Shown: positions 16,665-26,567 of the stretch, in pieces | Layout: the number at the start of each line of letters is the position of its first letter | How positions within the stretch are numbered: the stretch's first letter is position 1 | Source of the DNA: an alpha proteobacterium BAL199 | Lineage (GTDB): Bacteria > Pseudomonadota > Alphaproteobacteria > Thalassobaculales > Thalassobaculaceae | Assembly (NCBI GenBank): GCA_000171835.1 | Contig: ABHC01000008.1 | Location: forward strand, 1-64,000 | DNA: 64,000 nt | Direction of reading: 5' to 3' | The notes under the pieces: generated by a model | Database searches by the model: none | The model's input: only the letters and a program-made list of their open reading frames with translations | What the model was told of the DNA's origin: nothing | Made by a program: the position numbers and the translations under genes

Positions 16665-18443
16665 TCAACCTGTCGCAGGCGCCGCGTCGTCGACGATCAA
16701 CTGGACCTGATCGCCTCCGCGAAAGTCGTCGGCACGCAGGTGTCCGACCACATGAAACGGCGTGCTGCCGGCCTTCAACAGAGACTGGCCTAGGTCGCCA
16801 TCCAGCGCCCGGAACGCGATCGCCTTGACCCTGGCGCCATCGGATCCGGTCAGCGTACAGCGGACGTGATTCTCGCCGACCACGCCGGCTCCGACAACCC
16901 GCACCGCTGGAAACGCGAATCGCGGTTCGGCATTACCGGTCCCGAACGGTCCGATACGACCAACCGTGCGGACCAGGTCACCGGTCGCGCCGCTTGGCGC
17001 CAGGGCGGCATCCACGGACAAGGTTGCAGTCCGATCTCCGTCAGCTAGTTCGGCGGCGACACGTTCGCAGAGAAACGCCTTAAACGCCTCCACTCGGTCA
17101 GCCGCGACGGTGAAGCCGGCCGCCATGGCGTGCCCGCCGCCTTTGATCAACACGCCAGCCTGCTGGGCGGCGATTATCGCCGCTCCCAGTTGAACGCCCG
17201 CCACGGATCGTCCAGAGCCCTTGCCGATGCCGTCCTCGACGCCGATCACGCAGGCCGGTCGGTGAAAGCGATCCTTAAGCCGGCTGGCGACGATGCCGAC
17301 GACGCCCGGGTGCCATCCCTCTCCGACCACGACCAGCGCGGCCCCGTCAGCCTGAGCTTCAGCCTGGGCGATCGCAGCTTCGAGCACCTCAGCCTCGATC
17401 GTTCGCCGCTCGCCGTTGTAACGGTCGAGTTCGGCGGCGAGCGTTGCCGCTTCCGCCGCATCGTCGGTCGCCAAAAGCCGGGCGCCGAGATCCGCTCGCC
17501 CGACCCGCCCGCCGGCGTTGATCCGCGGCCCGAGCACGAAGCCCAGATGGTACGGGTCCGGACGGCGGTCGAGCTTGGCGATGTCACCAAGCGCCGCCAG
17601 GCCCGGGTTTCCACGCCCGGCCATCACCCGGATCCCCTGCGCGACAAAAGCTCGGTTCAGCCCCGCAAGCGGCACCACGTCGCACACCGTTCCGAGCGCC
17701 ACGAGATCCAGCAGAACCCGCAGATCCGGCTCTGGCCGCTGCTTGAACCAGCCGCGCCGTCGCAACTCGCGATTCAACGCGACCAGCACCAGGAACGTGA
17801 CGCCGCACGCCGCCAACTGGCCATAACCGCCGGGTTCGTCCAGCCTGTTGGGATTCACCACCGCCACCGCCGACGGCAGTTCGGGCCCGGCCAGATGGTG
17901 ATCGACCACCATCATGTCGATCCCGGCCGCACGCGCCTCGCCGAGCGTCTCGACCGCCAGGATTCCGCAGTCAAGGCACACGACAACCCCGGCGCCCTGC
18001 CCGGCCAAACCTTCGATCGCCGGCAGATTGGGGCCGTAGCCTTCGTCGATGCGATCCGGGACGTGCAGCAGCGATGTCGCCCCGACAGCCCGCAGATAGC
18101 GGGTCATCAGTGCCGCCGAGGTGGCACCGTCGACGTCGTAGTCGGCGAACAGTCCGATCGGCTGCCCACCCTGGACGGCGTCACTCAGGCGCCCTGCCGC
18201 CGCGTCCATGTCCTTCAGCACGCTCGGATCGGGCAGTTCGGCCTTCAGGGTCGGCTCCAGGAACCGCTCAACCCCATCCAGCTCGATGCCGCGCTGGGCG
18301 ATCAGGCGACCGACGATCTCCGGAACTCCATGACGCTGGGCAATCGCCAAGCCGAGGCGTTCAATTTCGACCCCGGCGCCGCCGCGCGCAATCCACCGCT
18401 TGCCCGTAACCGACCGCTCGACGCCGAGGATCGGCGTGGTCAT
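16665..18443 (-). CDS. recJ: Single-stranded-DNA exonuclease RecJ
   Basis: 592 aa, normal RecJ length. The DHH phosphoesterase motifs are in order: DYDVDG (101-106), LDCG (158-161), DHH (181-183), then the DHHA1 domain with GEGWHPGVVGIVASRLK and KGGGHAMAAGFTV, and a C-terminal OB-type region. RecJ degrades ssDNA 5' to 3' in recombination and mismatch repair. It ends a minus-strand run in which glpX lies 10 bp upstream and hom before that. Confidence 0.96.
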   Translation of the reverse strand: MTTPILGVERSVTGKRWIARGGAGVEIERLGLAIAQRHGVPEIVGRLIAQRGIELDGVERFLEPTLKAELPDPSVLKDMDAAAGRLSDAVQGGQPIGLFADYDVDGATSAALMTRYLRAVGATSLLHVPDRIDEGYGPNLPAIEGLAGQGAGVVVCLDCGILAVETLGEARAAGIDMMVVDHHLAGPELPSAVAVVNPNRLDEPGGYGQLAACGVTFLVLVALNRELRRRGWFKQRPEPDLRVLLDLVALGTVCDVVPLAGLNRAFVAQGIRVMAGRGNPGLAALGDIAKLDRRPDPYHLGFVLGPRINAGGRVGRADLGARLLATDDAAEAATLAAELDRYNGERRTIEAEVLEAAIAQAEAQADGAALVVVGEGWHPGVVGIVASRLKDRFHRPACVIGVEDGIGKGSGRSVAGVQLGAAIIAAQQAGVLIKGGGHAMAAGFTVAADRVEAFKAFLCERVAAELADGDRTATLSVDAALAPSGATGDLVRTVGRIGPFGTGNAEPRFAFPAVRVVGAGVVGENHVRCTLTGSDGARVKAIAFRALDGDLGQSLLKAGSTPFHVVGHLRADDFRGGDQVQLIVDDAAPATG

Positions 18444-18453
18444 CGCAACGGTC

Positions 18454-19443
18454 TCAATCCTTAGCGGACGGCTTGCGCGTGAAGTCGTGCGTGGCCTCGA
18501 TGGTCCGTACCGTTCCGGTCTTGGAGCGCATGATGATCGAGTGGGTGTAAGCCCCGCCGGTGTAGCGGCGAACCCCCTTCAGCATGGAGCCGTTGGTTAC
18601 CCCAGTGGCCGCGAACATCACGTCACCGCCGGCCAGATCCATCAGTCCGTATTTGCGTTCGAGATCCTCGATACCCCAGCGCTTGGCCCGCGCCTTCTCG
18701 TCGTCGTTGCGGAACAGCAGGCGCGCTTGGATCTGACCACCGATGCAGCGCAAAGCCGCGGCCGCGAGAACGCCTTCCGGCGCTCCACCGGAGCCAAGAT
18801 AGATATCGACGCCGCTGGTCGGTTGAGATGTTGCAATCACGCCGGAGACGTCCCCATCGGAAATCAGCGTAATCCGGGCGCCGGCCTCGCGCACCTTGGC
18901 GATCAACTCGGCATGCCGCGGCCGATCCAGGATGCACGCCACGATATCGGACACATCGGCCTTCTTGGCCTTTGCCAGATTTCTGAGGTTCTCTTCCACC
19001 GTCGCGTCGAGGTCCACCACCCCTTCCGGAAGACCGCCACCGACCGCAATCTTGTCCATGTAGACGTCCGGAGCGTTCAAGAAGCCGCCCTCCGACGCCA
19101 GCGCGACAACGGCGAGCGCATTCGCGCCGCCCTTCGCGGTGATCGTGGTGCCCTCCAGCGGATCCAGCGCAATATCGATCTTCGGACCGCCGCTGCCGAC
19201 CTTCTCACCGATGAACAGCATCGGCGCTTCGTCGCGCTCGCCTTCGCCGATCACCACCGTGCCGTCGATCTCGAGGTTGTTCAGCGCAGTCCGCATGGCG
19301 TCGACCGCCGCCTGGTCCGCAGCCTTCTCGTCTCCCCGGCCCATCAACCGCGACGCAGCCAGGGCTGCGGCCTCGGTCACCCGCACTGCATCAAGGGCCA
19401 GATTGCGGTCCATGGTGAAGACTTCGGCATCCGTTTCCGACAT
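18454..19443 (-). CDS. glpX: Class II fructose-1,6-bisphosphatase GlpX
   Basis: 329 aa. GlpX hallmarks are GEGERDEAPMLFIGE (66-80), LDPLEGTT (93-100), KGGANALAVVALAS, and SDGDVSGVI. The enzyme removes the 1-phosphate from fructose-1,6-bisphosphate in gluconeogenesis and is Mn/Mg dependent. Only 10 bp separate it from recJ downstream, a linkage (hom-glpX-recJ) frequently seen in alphaproteobacteria. Confidence 0.96.
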   Translation of the reverse strand: MSETDAEVFTMDRNLALDAVRVTEAAALAASRLMGRGDEKAADQAAVDAMRTALNNLEIDGTVVIGEGERDEAPMLFIGEKVGSGGPKIDIALDPLEGTTITAKGGANALAVVALASEGGFLNAPDVYMDKIAVGGGLPEGVVDLDATVEENLRNLAKAKKADVSDIVACILDRPRHAELIAKVREAGARITLISDGDVSGVIATSQPTSGVDIYLGSGGAPEGVLAAAALRCIGGQIQARLLFRNDDEKARAKRWGIEDLERKYGLMDLAGGDVMFAATGVTNGSMLKGVRRYTGGAYTHSIIMRSKTGTVRTIEATHDFTRKPSAKD

Positions 19444-19561
19444 CGGTGGCTCCCGATCCCTTTATTGAACGATCTGTTTTGACGAGCCCGCTCTGCGACG
19501 AACTCCAGAGTGTCGAGCTTTTATCTCATCCGGGCCGCCGTCGCGAGGCCCGATTGGATTC

Positions 19562-20854
19562 CTAAAGCTCAACAATCCTGATCATGGCCGGCGGTTCCTG
19601 CACAGCGTCAAGCCGGCCGATCTTCTCCAGCGCCCGACGCATCGACGCTTCGTCCACCTCATGAGTGGTCAGGGCCACCGGTACCTTCTCCATCGGCGCC
19701 CGGCCCTGCTGCAGCATCGACTCCATCGACACGTGCTCGTCACGCAGGATAGCCGTGACATCCGCCAGCACCCCCGGGCGGTCGATCACCATCAGGCGAA
19801 CATAGTACCGGCCCTCCATGGCCTCGATCGGTGCCGGTTCGGCGGTGCGCAGCTCGGCCGCGGCAATCCCGAACACCGGCGCACGCCGGCCGGCGGCTAC
19901 GTCGACGATATCGCCGATCACCGCCGACGCGGTCGGGCCGGCTCCGGCTCCGCGGCCGAGATACAACGTGGTGCCGACGGCGTCGCCTTCGGCGACGACG
20001 GCGTTGAATACCCCTTCGACCTGGGCAATCGGCGCATCGCGCCGGACCATGCACGGATGGACGCGTTGACGGACGCCGTCCGGCGAGTCCTCGGCGATGC
20101 CAAGAAGCTTGATACGGAACCCGAACTCCTCGGCATAAGCGATGTCGAGCGGAGAGATTGGTCGGATTCCTTCGATATGAACGCCCGAGAAATCGACCTC
20201 GCGGCCGAACACCAGAGCTGCCAGCAACGACAGTTTGTGCGCGGCATCGATACCGTCCACGTCGAACGACGGGTCGGCCTCGGCGTATCCAAGCTCCTGA
20301 GCTTCAGCCAACACGTCGTCAAACGCTCGCCCGGACTCGCGCATCGCCGTCAGGATGTAGTTACAGGTCCCGTTGAGGATTCCGTAGACACGGCCGATAT
20401 CGTTGGCAACCAAGCCTTGGCGGAGCGCACGGATGATCGGTATTCCACCGGCAACCGCCGCTTCATACCCCAGAGTGACGCCGGCAGCCTCCGAGAGCTT
20501 CGCGAGCGCCGTTCCGTGATGCGCCAGCAAGGCCTTGTTGGCGGTCACCACCGACTTGCCGTTTTCCAAAGCGATCTGGACCAGATCGCGGGCCGGGCCC
20601 TCTGATCCGCCGATCAGTTCGCACACCAAATCGACATCGTCCCGTCTCGCCAACGCGACCGGATCGTCCACCCAGACTACCCCTGACAGATCGACGCCAC
20701 GGCTCTTGCGTCGGTCGCGGGCCGACACCGCGACCAACTCGATCGGCCGCCCGGCTCGGCGTGCCAGATCGTCGTGCCGAACCTGCAGCAGCCGCGCCGT
20801 TTCGGCGCCTACCGTGCCCAGTCCCGCCACGGCGACTCGCAAAACCTCACTCAT
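19562..20854 (-). CDS. hom: Homoserine dehydrogenase
   Basis: 430 aa. The N-terminal NAD(P)-binding motif GLGTVG is at 11-16; the catalytic domain has NKALLAHHG, GYEAAVAGGIPIIRALRQGL, GILNGTCNYIL and EAQELGYAEADPSFDVDG (with the catalytic Asp/Lys region). A C-terminal ACT domain starts near residue 350 (YYVRLMVIDRPGVLADVTAIL), so feedback by an amino acid, probably threonine, is expected. It reduces aspartate semialdehyde to homoserine. GAGGATGGA precedes the ATG. The region upstream is AT-rich and probably carries the promoter. Confidence 0.96.
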   Translation of the reverse strand: MSEVLRVAVAGLGTVGAETARLLQVRHDDLARRAGRPIELVAVSARDRRKSRGVDLSGVVWVDDPVALARRDDVDLVCELIGGSEGPARDLVQIALENGKSVVTANKALLAHHGTALAKLSEAAGVTLGYEAAVAGGIPIIRALRQGLVANDIGRVYGILNGTCNYILTAMRESGRAFDDVLAEAQELGYAEADPSFDVDGIDAAHKLSLLAALVFGREVDFSGVHIEGIRPISPLDIAYAEEFGFRIKLLGIAEDSPDGVRQRVHPCMVRRDAPIAQVEGVFNAVVAEGDAVGTTLYLGRGAGAGPTASAVIGDIVDVAAGRRAPVFGIAAAELRTAEPAPIEAMEGRYYVRLMVIDRPGVLADVTAILRDEHVSMESMLQQGRAPMEKVPVALTTHEVDEASMRRALEKIGRLDAVQEPPAMIRIVEL

Positions 20855-20925
20855 TCCATCCTCACTTAAAATATGAGATTATTCATGTAAGACACTGTGA
20901 AATCTTATCTTACCATCCCATTTGA

Positions 20926-22182
20926 TCAGTATATCAGGAAGACCTCGACGCGCCGATTGCCGGCCTCGCCCGATGGCATGACCTCATAGAATTCCGGCTG
21001 CGAGTCGCCGAGCGCATCGATTCGAATTCGATTGGCCGGCAGGCCCGCATGGATCAGCACATCGGCCACTGCGTTGGCGCGCTTCAAGGACATGGTGAAG
21101 TTGGCGACCTCATGCGCCCGCAGATCGAGATCGGCGGTGCGCGCCGACGCGTGGCCGATCACCCGCACAGCGGCACCGCTGGCGATCGCAGTCTGCGCGA
21201 CCTTCGCGAGTTCTGCGCGTTCGGTGCCGGTCAATCGAGCGGAACTGTGCCCGAAATACACGGTCGACGCCAAATAGGGTTGCCCTGAAAAGGAAGCCGC
21301 AACGGGGACGGCGTCAAGCGCATCGTCGTTGACGGTGACGCTTTGGCTGGTGGCTGTCGGTACCGAGGACGGCGGTGCGGCTGAAGGTTCCGATCGCGGC
21401 GCTGGTGCTCGACCGGAATTGCCGGCCGAGTCAAAAGTCGTCCGCTCGGCCAGTTGCGATGCCGGCACCGGCTCGCTCGACGACGGGGCTGCGACCCGCG
21501 CCGGCACGGGAGCCGGTTCCGACTGCGGCATCGCCCGCCGGACATGTTCGCCGCCGACTTCTCCGGTCGTCACTCCGGTTACGGTGGGAGTTTGCGGAGC
21601 TGGCCGATTGGGCCACAGAGCCGATTGATCACCGGCGCCCGCGGCCAACCGGGAGGATCCCGATGACGATGTCGATGGCGATGGCGCCGACTGAGGTGCC
21701 GTAACCGCAGTAGTAGCCCGAGCCGGAACAACAGCCGTCGGCTCAGGCGGCGGCGTTTGTTGAGATTGGGACTGAGGTGCCGGTGATCGAGGCGCTGCCG
21801 GAGGTGGCGCAGGCTGGGTCGCCGGGGCATCCGTGTATCGCGCGTTGGCCCGATCAGCGATGAGGCCTTGCTTCAAGGTCTCGCGCTGTTCTGGAGTGGT
21901 GGACGGTGTCGGGCGCGCCGGGACCGTCGACAGGTTTGGATACTCGGTGTTTGAGCTGGGCCCCGGATCGCCGGCGACCGTGGACGGAGCGGTGCCGTCC
22001 TTTGCCGGCTTGTCCTCGAACCAGCCACCGATGGTGTTGGATGTGCCGCGATACCACGCCACCGGATTGACTGCATCAGGAATAGACGAGCAACCGGCAA
22101 GGCCGACCATGCCGAGGACTGCCAGCATCCTCACAGCCCGTCGACCTGATGTCGCCTCAGCGATCCGCGTTTCTTGAATCAT
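20926..22182 (-). CDS. OmpA-family lipoprotein
   Basis: 418 aa from the ATG at 22182, chosen because it is followed by a lipoprotein signal peptide (RMLAVLGMVGLAGCSS, lipobox LAGC). A long Pro/Ser/Thr/Ala-rich linker (about residues 60-300) precedes a C-terminal OmpA-like peptidoglycan-binding domain (STVYFGHSSARLTGTERAEL, VIGHASART, SLKRANAVADVL, NRRVEVFL). It probably links outer membrane and cell wall. It is divergent from phaC across about 220 bp. Confidence 0.85.
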   Translation of the reverse strand: MIQETRIAEATSGRRAVRMLAVLGMVGLAGCSSIPDAVNPVAWYRGTSNTIGGWFEDKPAKDGTAPSTVAGDPGPSSNTEYPNLSTVPARPTPSTTPEQRETLKQGLIADRANARYTDAPATQPAPPPAAPRSPAPQSQSQQTPPPEPTAVVPARATTAVTAPQSAPSPSTSSSGSSRLAAGAGDQSALWPNRPAPQTPTVTGVTTGEVGGEHVRRAMPQSEPAPVPARVAAPSSSEPVPASQLAERTTFDSAGNSGRAPAPRSEPSAAPPSSVPTATSQSVTVNDDALDAVPVAASFSGQPYLASTVYFGHSSARLTGTERAELAKVAQTAIASGAAVRVIGHASARTADLDLRAHEVANFTMSLKRANAVADVLIHAGLPANRIRIDALGDSQPEFYEVMPSGEAGNRRVEVFLIY

Positions 22183-22403
22183 CCCGCTCTCCCGACCTTG
22201 GCTTTTCGTGTTCCCTTCGGGGTTCACGGCTCGCAGCAGCGCAGCACCTTTACCCGTCAAACCATAAAAATAACATGGGTTTCCATCCACGGACACGGTT
22301 AGCGCGTCCGCAAAGCACCGCAATGGCCACCCAGCAACAGTTTCTGCTACAACCGATCGACAAGGCGGAACCCTGCACCGTCCGGAGGCGCCACGAAATC
22401 GCC

Positions 22404-24221
22404 ATGACAAAAAGCCCAGATCCCCAGACCACGCCGCCTGATCCGATGGAACTCTCCCGGACCATGGCGAGTATTGCCGAGCGCAGTCAGCGCATTGTTC
22501 AGGAATTTCTGGAGCAGCAGAACCGGCCCGCCGGCGACCAGGACGCGCTGGGAATTTCCGACCCCATGAACATCGGCAACGCTTTCCTGGAGATGACCAG
22601 CAAGATGATGGCCGATCCGGCCAAGTTGCTGCAGGCGCAGTTCGGCCTCTGGCAGGACTATATGACGCTCTGGCAGGCCACCACGTCGCGGATCATGGGT
22701 GGTTCGGGTGAAGCGGTGGCAGCCCCGGAGCGCGGCGACAAACGTTTCAAGGATGGTGCCTGGGAGGAGAGCTTCCTCTTCGACTACATCAAGCAGACGT
22801 ACCTTCTAACGGCACGCTGGATGCAGAAAACCGTCGGTGAGGTCGAAGGCCTGGACGACAAGACCCACCGCAAGGTGGATTTCTACACAAAGCAGTTCGT
22901 CGATGCGATGGCCCCATCGAACTTCGCGCTCTCCAACCCTGAGGTTCTGCGCACCACGATCGAAACCGGCGGGGAGAACCTGGTCAAGGGACTGCAGAAT
23001 CTGGTCAGCGACCTGGAGCGCGGTCACGGCAAGCTCGACATCCAGATGACCGACCAGGAGGCGTTCGAGGTCGGGGTCAACGTCGGCACCACACCGGGAA
23101 AGGTGATCTACGAGAATGAACTGATGCAGCTCATTCAGTACTCGCCGACAACCGAGACGGTGATGCGCCGTCCGCTCCTGCTCGTGCCGCCGTGGATCAA
23201 CAAATTCTACATCCTGGATCTGCGGGCCAAGAATTCCTTCATCCGATGGGCCGTCGAGCAGGGCATCACCGTTTTCGTGGTGTCCTGGGTGAACCCCGAC
23301 GCCCAACTGGCTGAGAAGACGTTCGAAGACTACATGCTTGAGGGGCCCCTCGCCGCACTTGACGCCATCGAAAAGGCGACCGGTGAACGCGAAGTCAACG
23401 CCATCGGCTACTGCATCGGCGGTACCCTGATGGCATCAACGGTGGCCTGGATGGCAGCCAAGGGCGACGACCGGATCAAGTCGATCACATTCTTCACTAC
23501 CATGATCGACTTCGCCGAGGCCGGTGACCTGTCGGTGTTCATCGACGAAGAACAGCTGACGGCTCTCGAAGACCGGATGAGCAAGACCGGCTATCTCGAT
23601 GGCCGGGCAATGGCGACCACCTTCAACATGCTCCGTGCCAACGACCTGATCTGGTCCTTCGTGATCAACAACTACCTGATGGGCAAGGAACCGTTTCCGT
23701 TCGACCTGCTGTACTGGAACTCCGACTCGACGCGCATGCCGGCGGCGATGCACAGCTTCTATCTGCGCCGGATGTACCAGCAGAACGATCTGGTGAAACC
23801 GGGATGCATCACGCTTGCCGGAACGCCGATTGACCTATCGAACAACCGGCTTCCGACCTTCGTGCTGTCGACCAAGGAGGATCACATCGCCCCCTGGAAG
23901 TCGACCTACGCCGCAACGCAGGTCTACAAGGGGCCGGTCAAGTTCTGTCTCGCGGGATCAGGCCACATCGCCGGCGTCATCAACCCGCCCGCTAATCCGC
24001 CGAAATACGGATACTGGACCCGCAAGGGTAAGGCGCCGAAGGATCCGGAGAAGTGGCTGGAAACCGCCCAGCAGACTGATGGGTCATGGTGGCCGGAATG
24101 GGCCTCATGGCTCGGTAAGTACGCTGGCGGCAAGGTGCCCGCGCGGGTGCCCGGCGATCACGCGCTTGTGCCGATCGAAGACGCACCGGGGCGGTACGTA
24201 AAGGCGCGCGCGTCGGAATAG
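22404..24221 (+). CDS. phaC: Class I poly(3-hydroxyalkanoate) synthase
   Basis: 605 aa from the ATG at 22404, matching class I size; the frame is open upstream but the start has no nearby strong ribosome site. The N-terminal PhaC_N region is followed by the alpha/beta fold. The lipase-like box GYCIGGT holds the catalytic Cys337, the acid is Asp493 in STKEDHIAPW and the base His521 in GSGHIAGVINPP. The enzyme polymerises hydroxyacyl-CoA into PHA storage granules. No phaA, phaB or phaR is adjacent. Confidence 0.95.
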   Translation: MTKSPDPQTTPPDPMELSRTMASIAERSQRIVQEFLEQQNRPAGDQDALGISDPMNIGNAFLEMTSKMMADPAKLLQAQFGLWQDYMTLWQATTSRIMGGSGEAVAAPERGDKRFKDGAWEESFLFDYIKQTYLLTARWMQKTVGEVEGLDDKTHRKVDFYTKQFVDAMAPSNFALSNPEVLRTTIETGGENLVKGLQNLVSDLERGHGKLDIQMTDQEAFEVGVNVGTTPGKVIYENELMQLIQYSPTTETVMRRPLLLVPPWINKFYILDLRAKNSFIRWAVEQGITVFVVSWVNPDAQLAEKTFEDYMLEGPLAALDAIEKATGEREVNAIGYCIGGTLMASTVAWMAAKGDDRIKSITFFTTMIDFAEAGDLSVFIDEEQLTALEDRMSKTGYLDGRAMATTFNMLRANDLIWSFVINNYLMGKEPFPFDLLYWNSDSTRMPAAMHSFYLRRMYQQNDLVKPGCITLAGTPIDLSNNRLPTFVLSTKEDHIAPWKSTYAATQVYKGPVKFCLAGSGHIAGVINPPANPPKYGYWTRKGKAPKDPEKWLETAQQTDGSWWPEWASWLGKYAGGKVPARVPGDHALVPIEDAPGRYVKARASE

Positions 24222-24222
24222 G

Positions 24223-24792
24223 TCACGTGCCGAGAGGCAAAGGGCAGCCGGGGCAGACCGAACGGTCGCCGGCGCACCAACATGATCCGTCTGTCGCCAT
24301 CATGTGAGATCGCAGCTCTGGAATGTCTGCGAGCTCTTGACCGACATAGACGAGCACGGAATCAAGCGGACCTTCGTCCGTGTAGGCCATCGGCACCACC
24401 ATCTTCTCCTGGATCAGCAGACCGTTTTCGACGACACCGCTGCGTTTCAGGACGTGGAACCGATAGTGCGCCACCACCGTGACGCCGCGATCCACAGCAA
24501 CCGACGCCTGCTCGCGCATGATCTGCGCAAGATCCGGCGGCCACGCCGCCAGGGTGTGTCCGGTCAGGTCGCGCCCGAGATTCTGGGCGAGGTGCGTCCC
24601 GAACAATCGGTAGAGAAAATCGTCTCGGCCGGCATCCCATTGCAGGATCCCAATTCCGCCGAGCCACTCGCGCAGTTGCTCGGGATGAAACGAGTGACGA
24701 CGGATGATCCCGTCGGGTCCACGACATCCTTCCAGGAACGCCAGGAGGCTTCGAGCGGACTCCGACATCAGCCTGTCTGCCGCTAACGGCAT
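24223..24792 (-). CDS. PAS-domain protein with C-terminal Cys cluster
   Basis: 189 aa; GAGGG precedes the ATG. Residues about 25-150 form a PAS_5-type domain common in alphaproteobacteria (LREWLGGIGILQWDAGRDDFLYRLFGTHLA, then GRDLTGHTLAAWPPD). The C-terminus is unusual: CWCAGDRSVCPGC, four cysteines within 13 residues, which could bind zinc or an Fe-S cluster. Sensing role is inferred from the PAS domain. It converges on phaC with one base between the stops. Confidence 0.72.
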   Translation of the reverse strand: MPLAADRLMSESARSLLAFLEGCRGPDGIIRRHSFHPEQLREWLGGIGILQWDAGRDDFLYRLFGTHLAQNLGRDLTGHTLAAWPPDLAQIMREQASVAVDRGVTVVAHYRFHVLKRSGVVENGLLIQEKMVVPMAYTDEGPLDSVLVYVGQELADIPELRSHMMATDGSCWCAGDRSVCPGCPLPLGT

Positions 24793-24841
24793 GGCACCCT
24801 CGCTCGTGATGCTGTCCGAACGACAGCCGATCCTGATCGCA

Positions 24842-25354
24842 TCAGAGGTATGATCGAGCGAGTTCGCAATAGCGCGTCGCAGAAGTGTGAATGTTCTCGA
24901 TGTCCTCGGTGGTCAGGTCACGCATCTTGCGGGCCGGCAAGCCCGCCCACAGCTCGCCGGACCGTACGACCTTTCCCGGTGGAACCAACGCACCCGCCGC
25001 AACCATTGCATGGCGTTCGACCACCGCGCCGTCCATGACGGTAGCTCCCATTCCGACAAAACTGTCGTCCTGCAGCGTGCACGCGTGAATGATCGCCGCA
25101 TGACCGATCGTGACGCCAGCCCCAATCAAAGTCGGATGCGCGTCGGTCGCAATATGGACGATCGTCCCGTCCTGCACGTTGGTCCGCTCGCCGACACGGA
25201 TGTAATTTCCGTCGCCACGCAGGATACAGCCATACCAGATGGACGCCCCCGCACCGATCACGACATCGCCGATCAGCACCGCCGTCTCAGCCACGAAAGC
25301 ACCCTCGCCGACCGTCGGCATCACGCCGTGGTGCCGTCGGATCAATGCAGGCAT
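24842..25354 (-). CDS. Gamma-class carbonic anhydrase-family protein
   Basis: 170 aa from the ATG at 25354. It is a left-handed beta-helix of hexapeptide repeats: FVAETAVLIGDVVIGAGASIWYG, LRGDGNYIRVGERTNVQDGTIVHI, then TIGHAAIIHACTL and a C-terminal helix. The metal-binding His residues of gamma-CA (in IVHI, IGH and IIHAC) are present. Family members are carbonic anhydrases or bind acyl-CoA-like ligands (PaaY/YrdA). A second, alpha-class anhydrase lies immediately upstream but is broken. Confidence 0.88.
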   Translation of the reverse strand: MPALIRRHHGVMPTVGEGAFVAETAVLIGDVVIGAGASIWYGCILRGDGNYIRVGERTNVQDGTIVHIATDAHPTLIGAGVTIGHAAIIHACTLQDDSFVGMGATVMDGAVVERHAMVAAGALVPPGKVVRSGELWAGLPARKMRDLTTEDIENIHTSATRYCELARSYL

Positions 25355-25431
25355 GCGTGGCAACTCCAGTTCGATAGCGTCAGGTGCGTCTGATCGGGCA
25401 CCGCTCGATTGGTGGCGACGACCGCTGACGG

Positions 25432-25846
25432 CTACTTCGGCGTAACCACGTGACGATCGTTGATCGGCTGGATCGGACGCGCGTTGTCGCCCATCGCCTT
25501 GGACAGAATATCGATATGCTGCTGCGACATGGGTGCCGTGACCCTCTCGACCATCCATCGCACCCCCTCCGTACAGGGCGGAGTGGTCAACGAACCGTCG
25601 TAGATCCAGAACTCCGTAAGGGACGGCAGGATATCCCGCGGGTTGATGACCGCTTCGGCAAAGGTATGTGCCGCCGTCTTCTGCGGTGGCGTGTGCGCGA
25701 TGACCTCGGCGAGCGCCGGATTCTCCGCACCGTCTGCGACGAACACGCCGATCACCGCCAGTTGACCGTCGGCCGAGCGGTGCACGAAATGAACCTCCGC
25801 ATCGAACCGCTTTCCGCCCACCGTGTGTTCGCTCGGTGTGTGGAAA
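25432..25846 (-). pseudogene. Alpha-carbonic anhydrase, 5' part deleted
   Basis: Only the C-terminal portion, about 138 residues, remains. It begins abruptly in [15 protein letters not shown], the alpha-CA zinc-site signature (HxH), continues [17 protein letters not shown] and reaches LTTPPCTEGVRW, the conserved TTPPC-E-V-W element, before a normal stop. The roughly 110 N-terminal residues, signal peptide and promoter are absent and are not elsewhere in the window. The break coincides exactly with the internal end of a truncated IS630 copy at 25847, so the loss was an IS-adjacent deletion. Confidence 0.9.
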
Positions 25847-26513
25847 TGAGGGCAGCGAACAAGGTGGTGGTGCCATGGCGCTTGTAGTCGTGGGTCATGG
25901 TGCCGGCGCGGCCCTTCTTCAGCGGCAGGCCGGGCTGGGTGCGGTCGAGCGCCTGGATCTGGCTCTTCTCGTCGACGCTGAGCACGATGGCGTGGGCCGG
26001 CGGGTCGACATAGAGCCCGACCACGTCGCGCAGCTTGGTCACGAACTCCGGGTCGTTCGAGAGCTTGAACTGCCGGATCCGATGCGGGGCCAAACCGTGA
26101 GCACGCCAGATCCGCTGCACCGAACTAACCGAGATGCCGGTCTGTGCCGCCATCGTTGCGGCGGTCCAGTGGGTCGTCTCGCCGGGCGGATCGGTCAGGG
26201 TCAGGGCGACGACGCGCTCGGCCACCGAGGGGTCCAGCGGCGGGATCCGCGACGGGCGCGTCTTGTCCCGCAGCAGCCCGTCCACGCCTTCGGCGGCGAA
26301 GCGCTCCTGCCAGCGCCAGACCGCCGTCTTGGCGACCCCGGCCTCGCGCATGATCGCGTTGGTGCCCAGGCCCGCGGCGGTGAGCAGCACGATCCGGCAG
26401 CGCCAGACGTGCTTTTGCGGGCTGTTGCGGTCCGCCACGATCGCCTCCAGGCGGGCGCGATCGGCGGTACTGACGGTGAAGCTGATCCCGGTGCGCATGC
26501 CCCAGACTCGCAC
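25847..26513 (-). pseudogene. IS630 transposase fragment (copy 1)
   Basis: Encodes the first 222 residues of the 365-aa transposase: the N-terminal helix-turn-helix region and the first catalytic Asp (VLSVDEKSQ) but not the second Asp or the Glu. The frame then runs into carbonic-anhydrase antisense sequence. Non-functional by loss of two catalytic residues. Confidence 0.93.
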
Positions 26514-26567
26514 GCCACCGAACCCGCGGGAATCCTGAGCGGGATTCTAATGTCGGATTTTATCCAC
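25847..26567 (-). mobile_element. IS630-family element, copy 1, truncated
   Basis: 721 bp identical or nearly so to the right 721 bp of copy 2 (26998-27718). The transposase 3' portion and one inverted repeat (428 bp) are gone, joined to the alpha-CA gene. The surviving right terminus GGATTTTATCCAC is followed by TA, which is shared with copy 2. Confidence 0.93.

Noticed and set aside
17130-18464. Long open frame antisense to recJ
   Set aside because: RecJ is complete with DHH motifs; the antisense product is rich in Arg, His and Pro and matches nothing.
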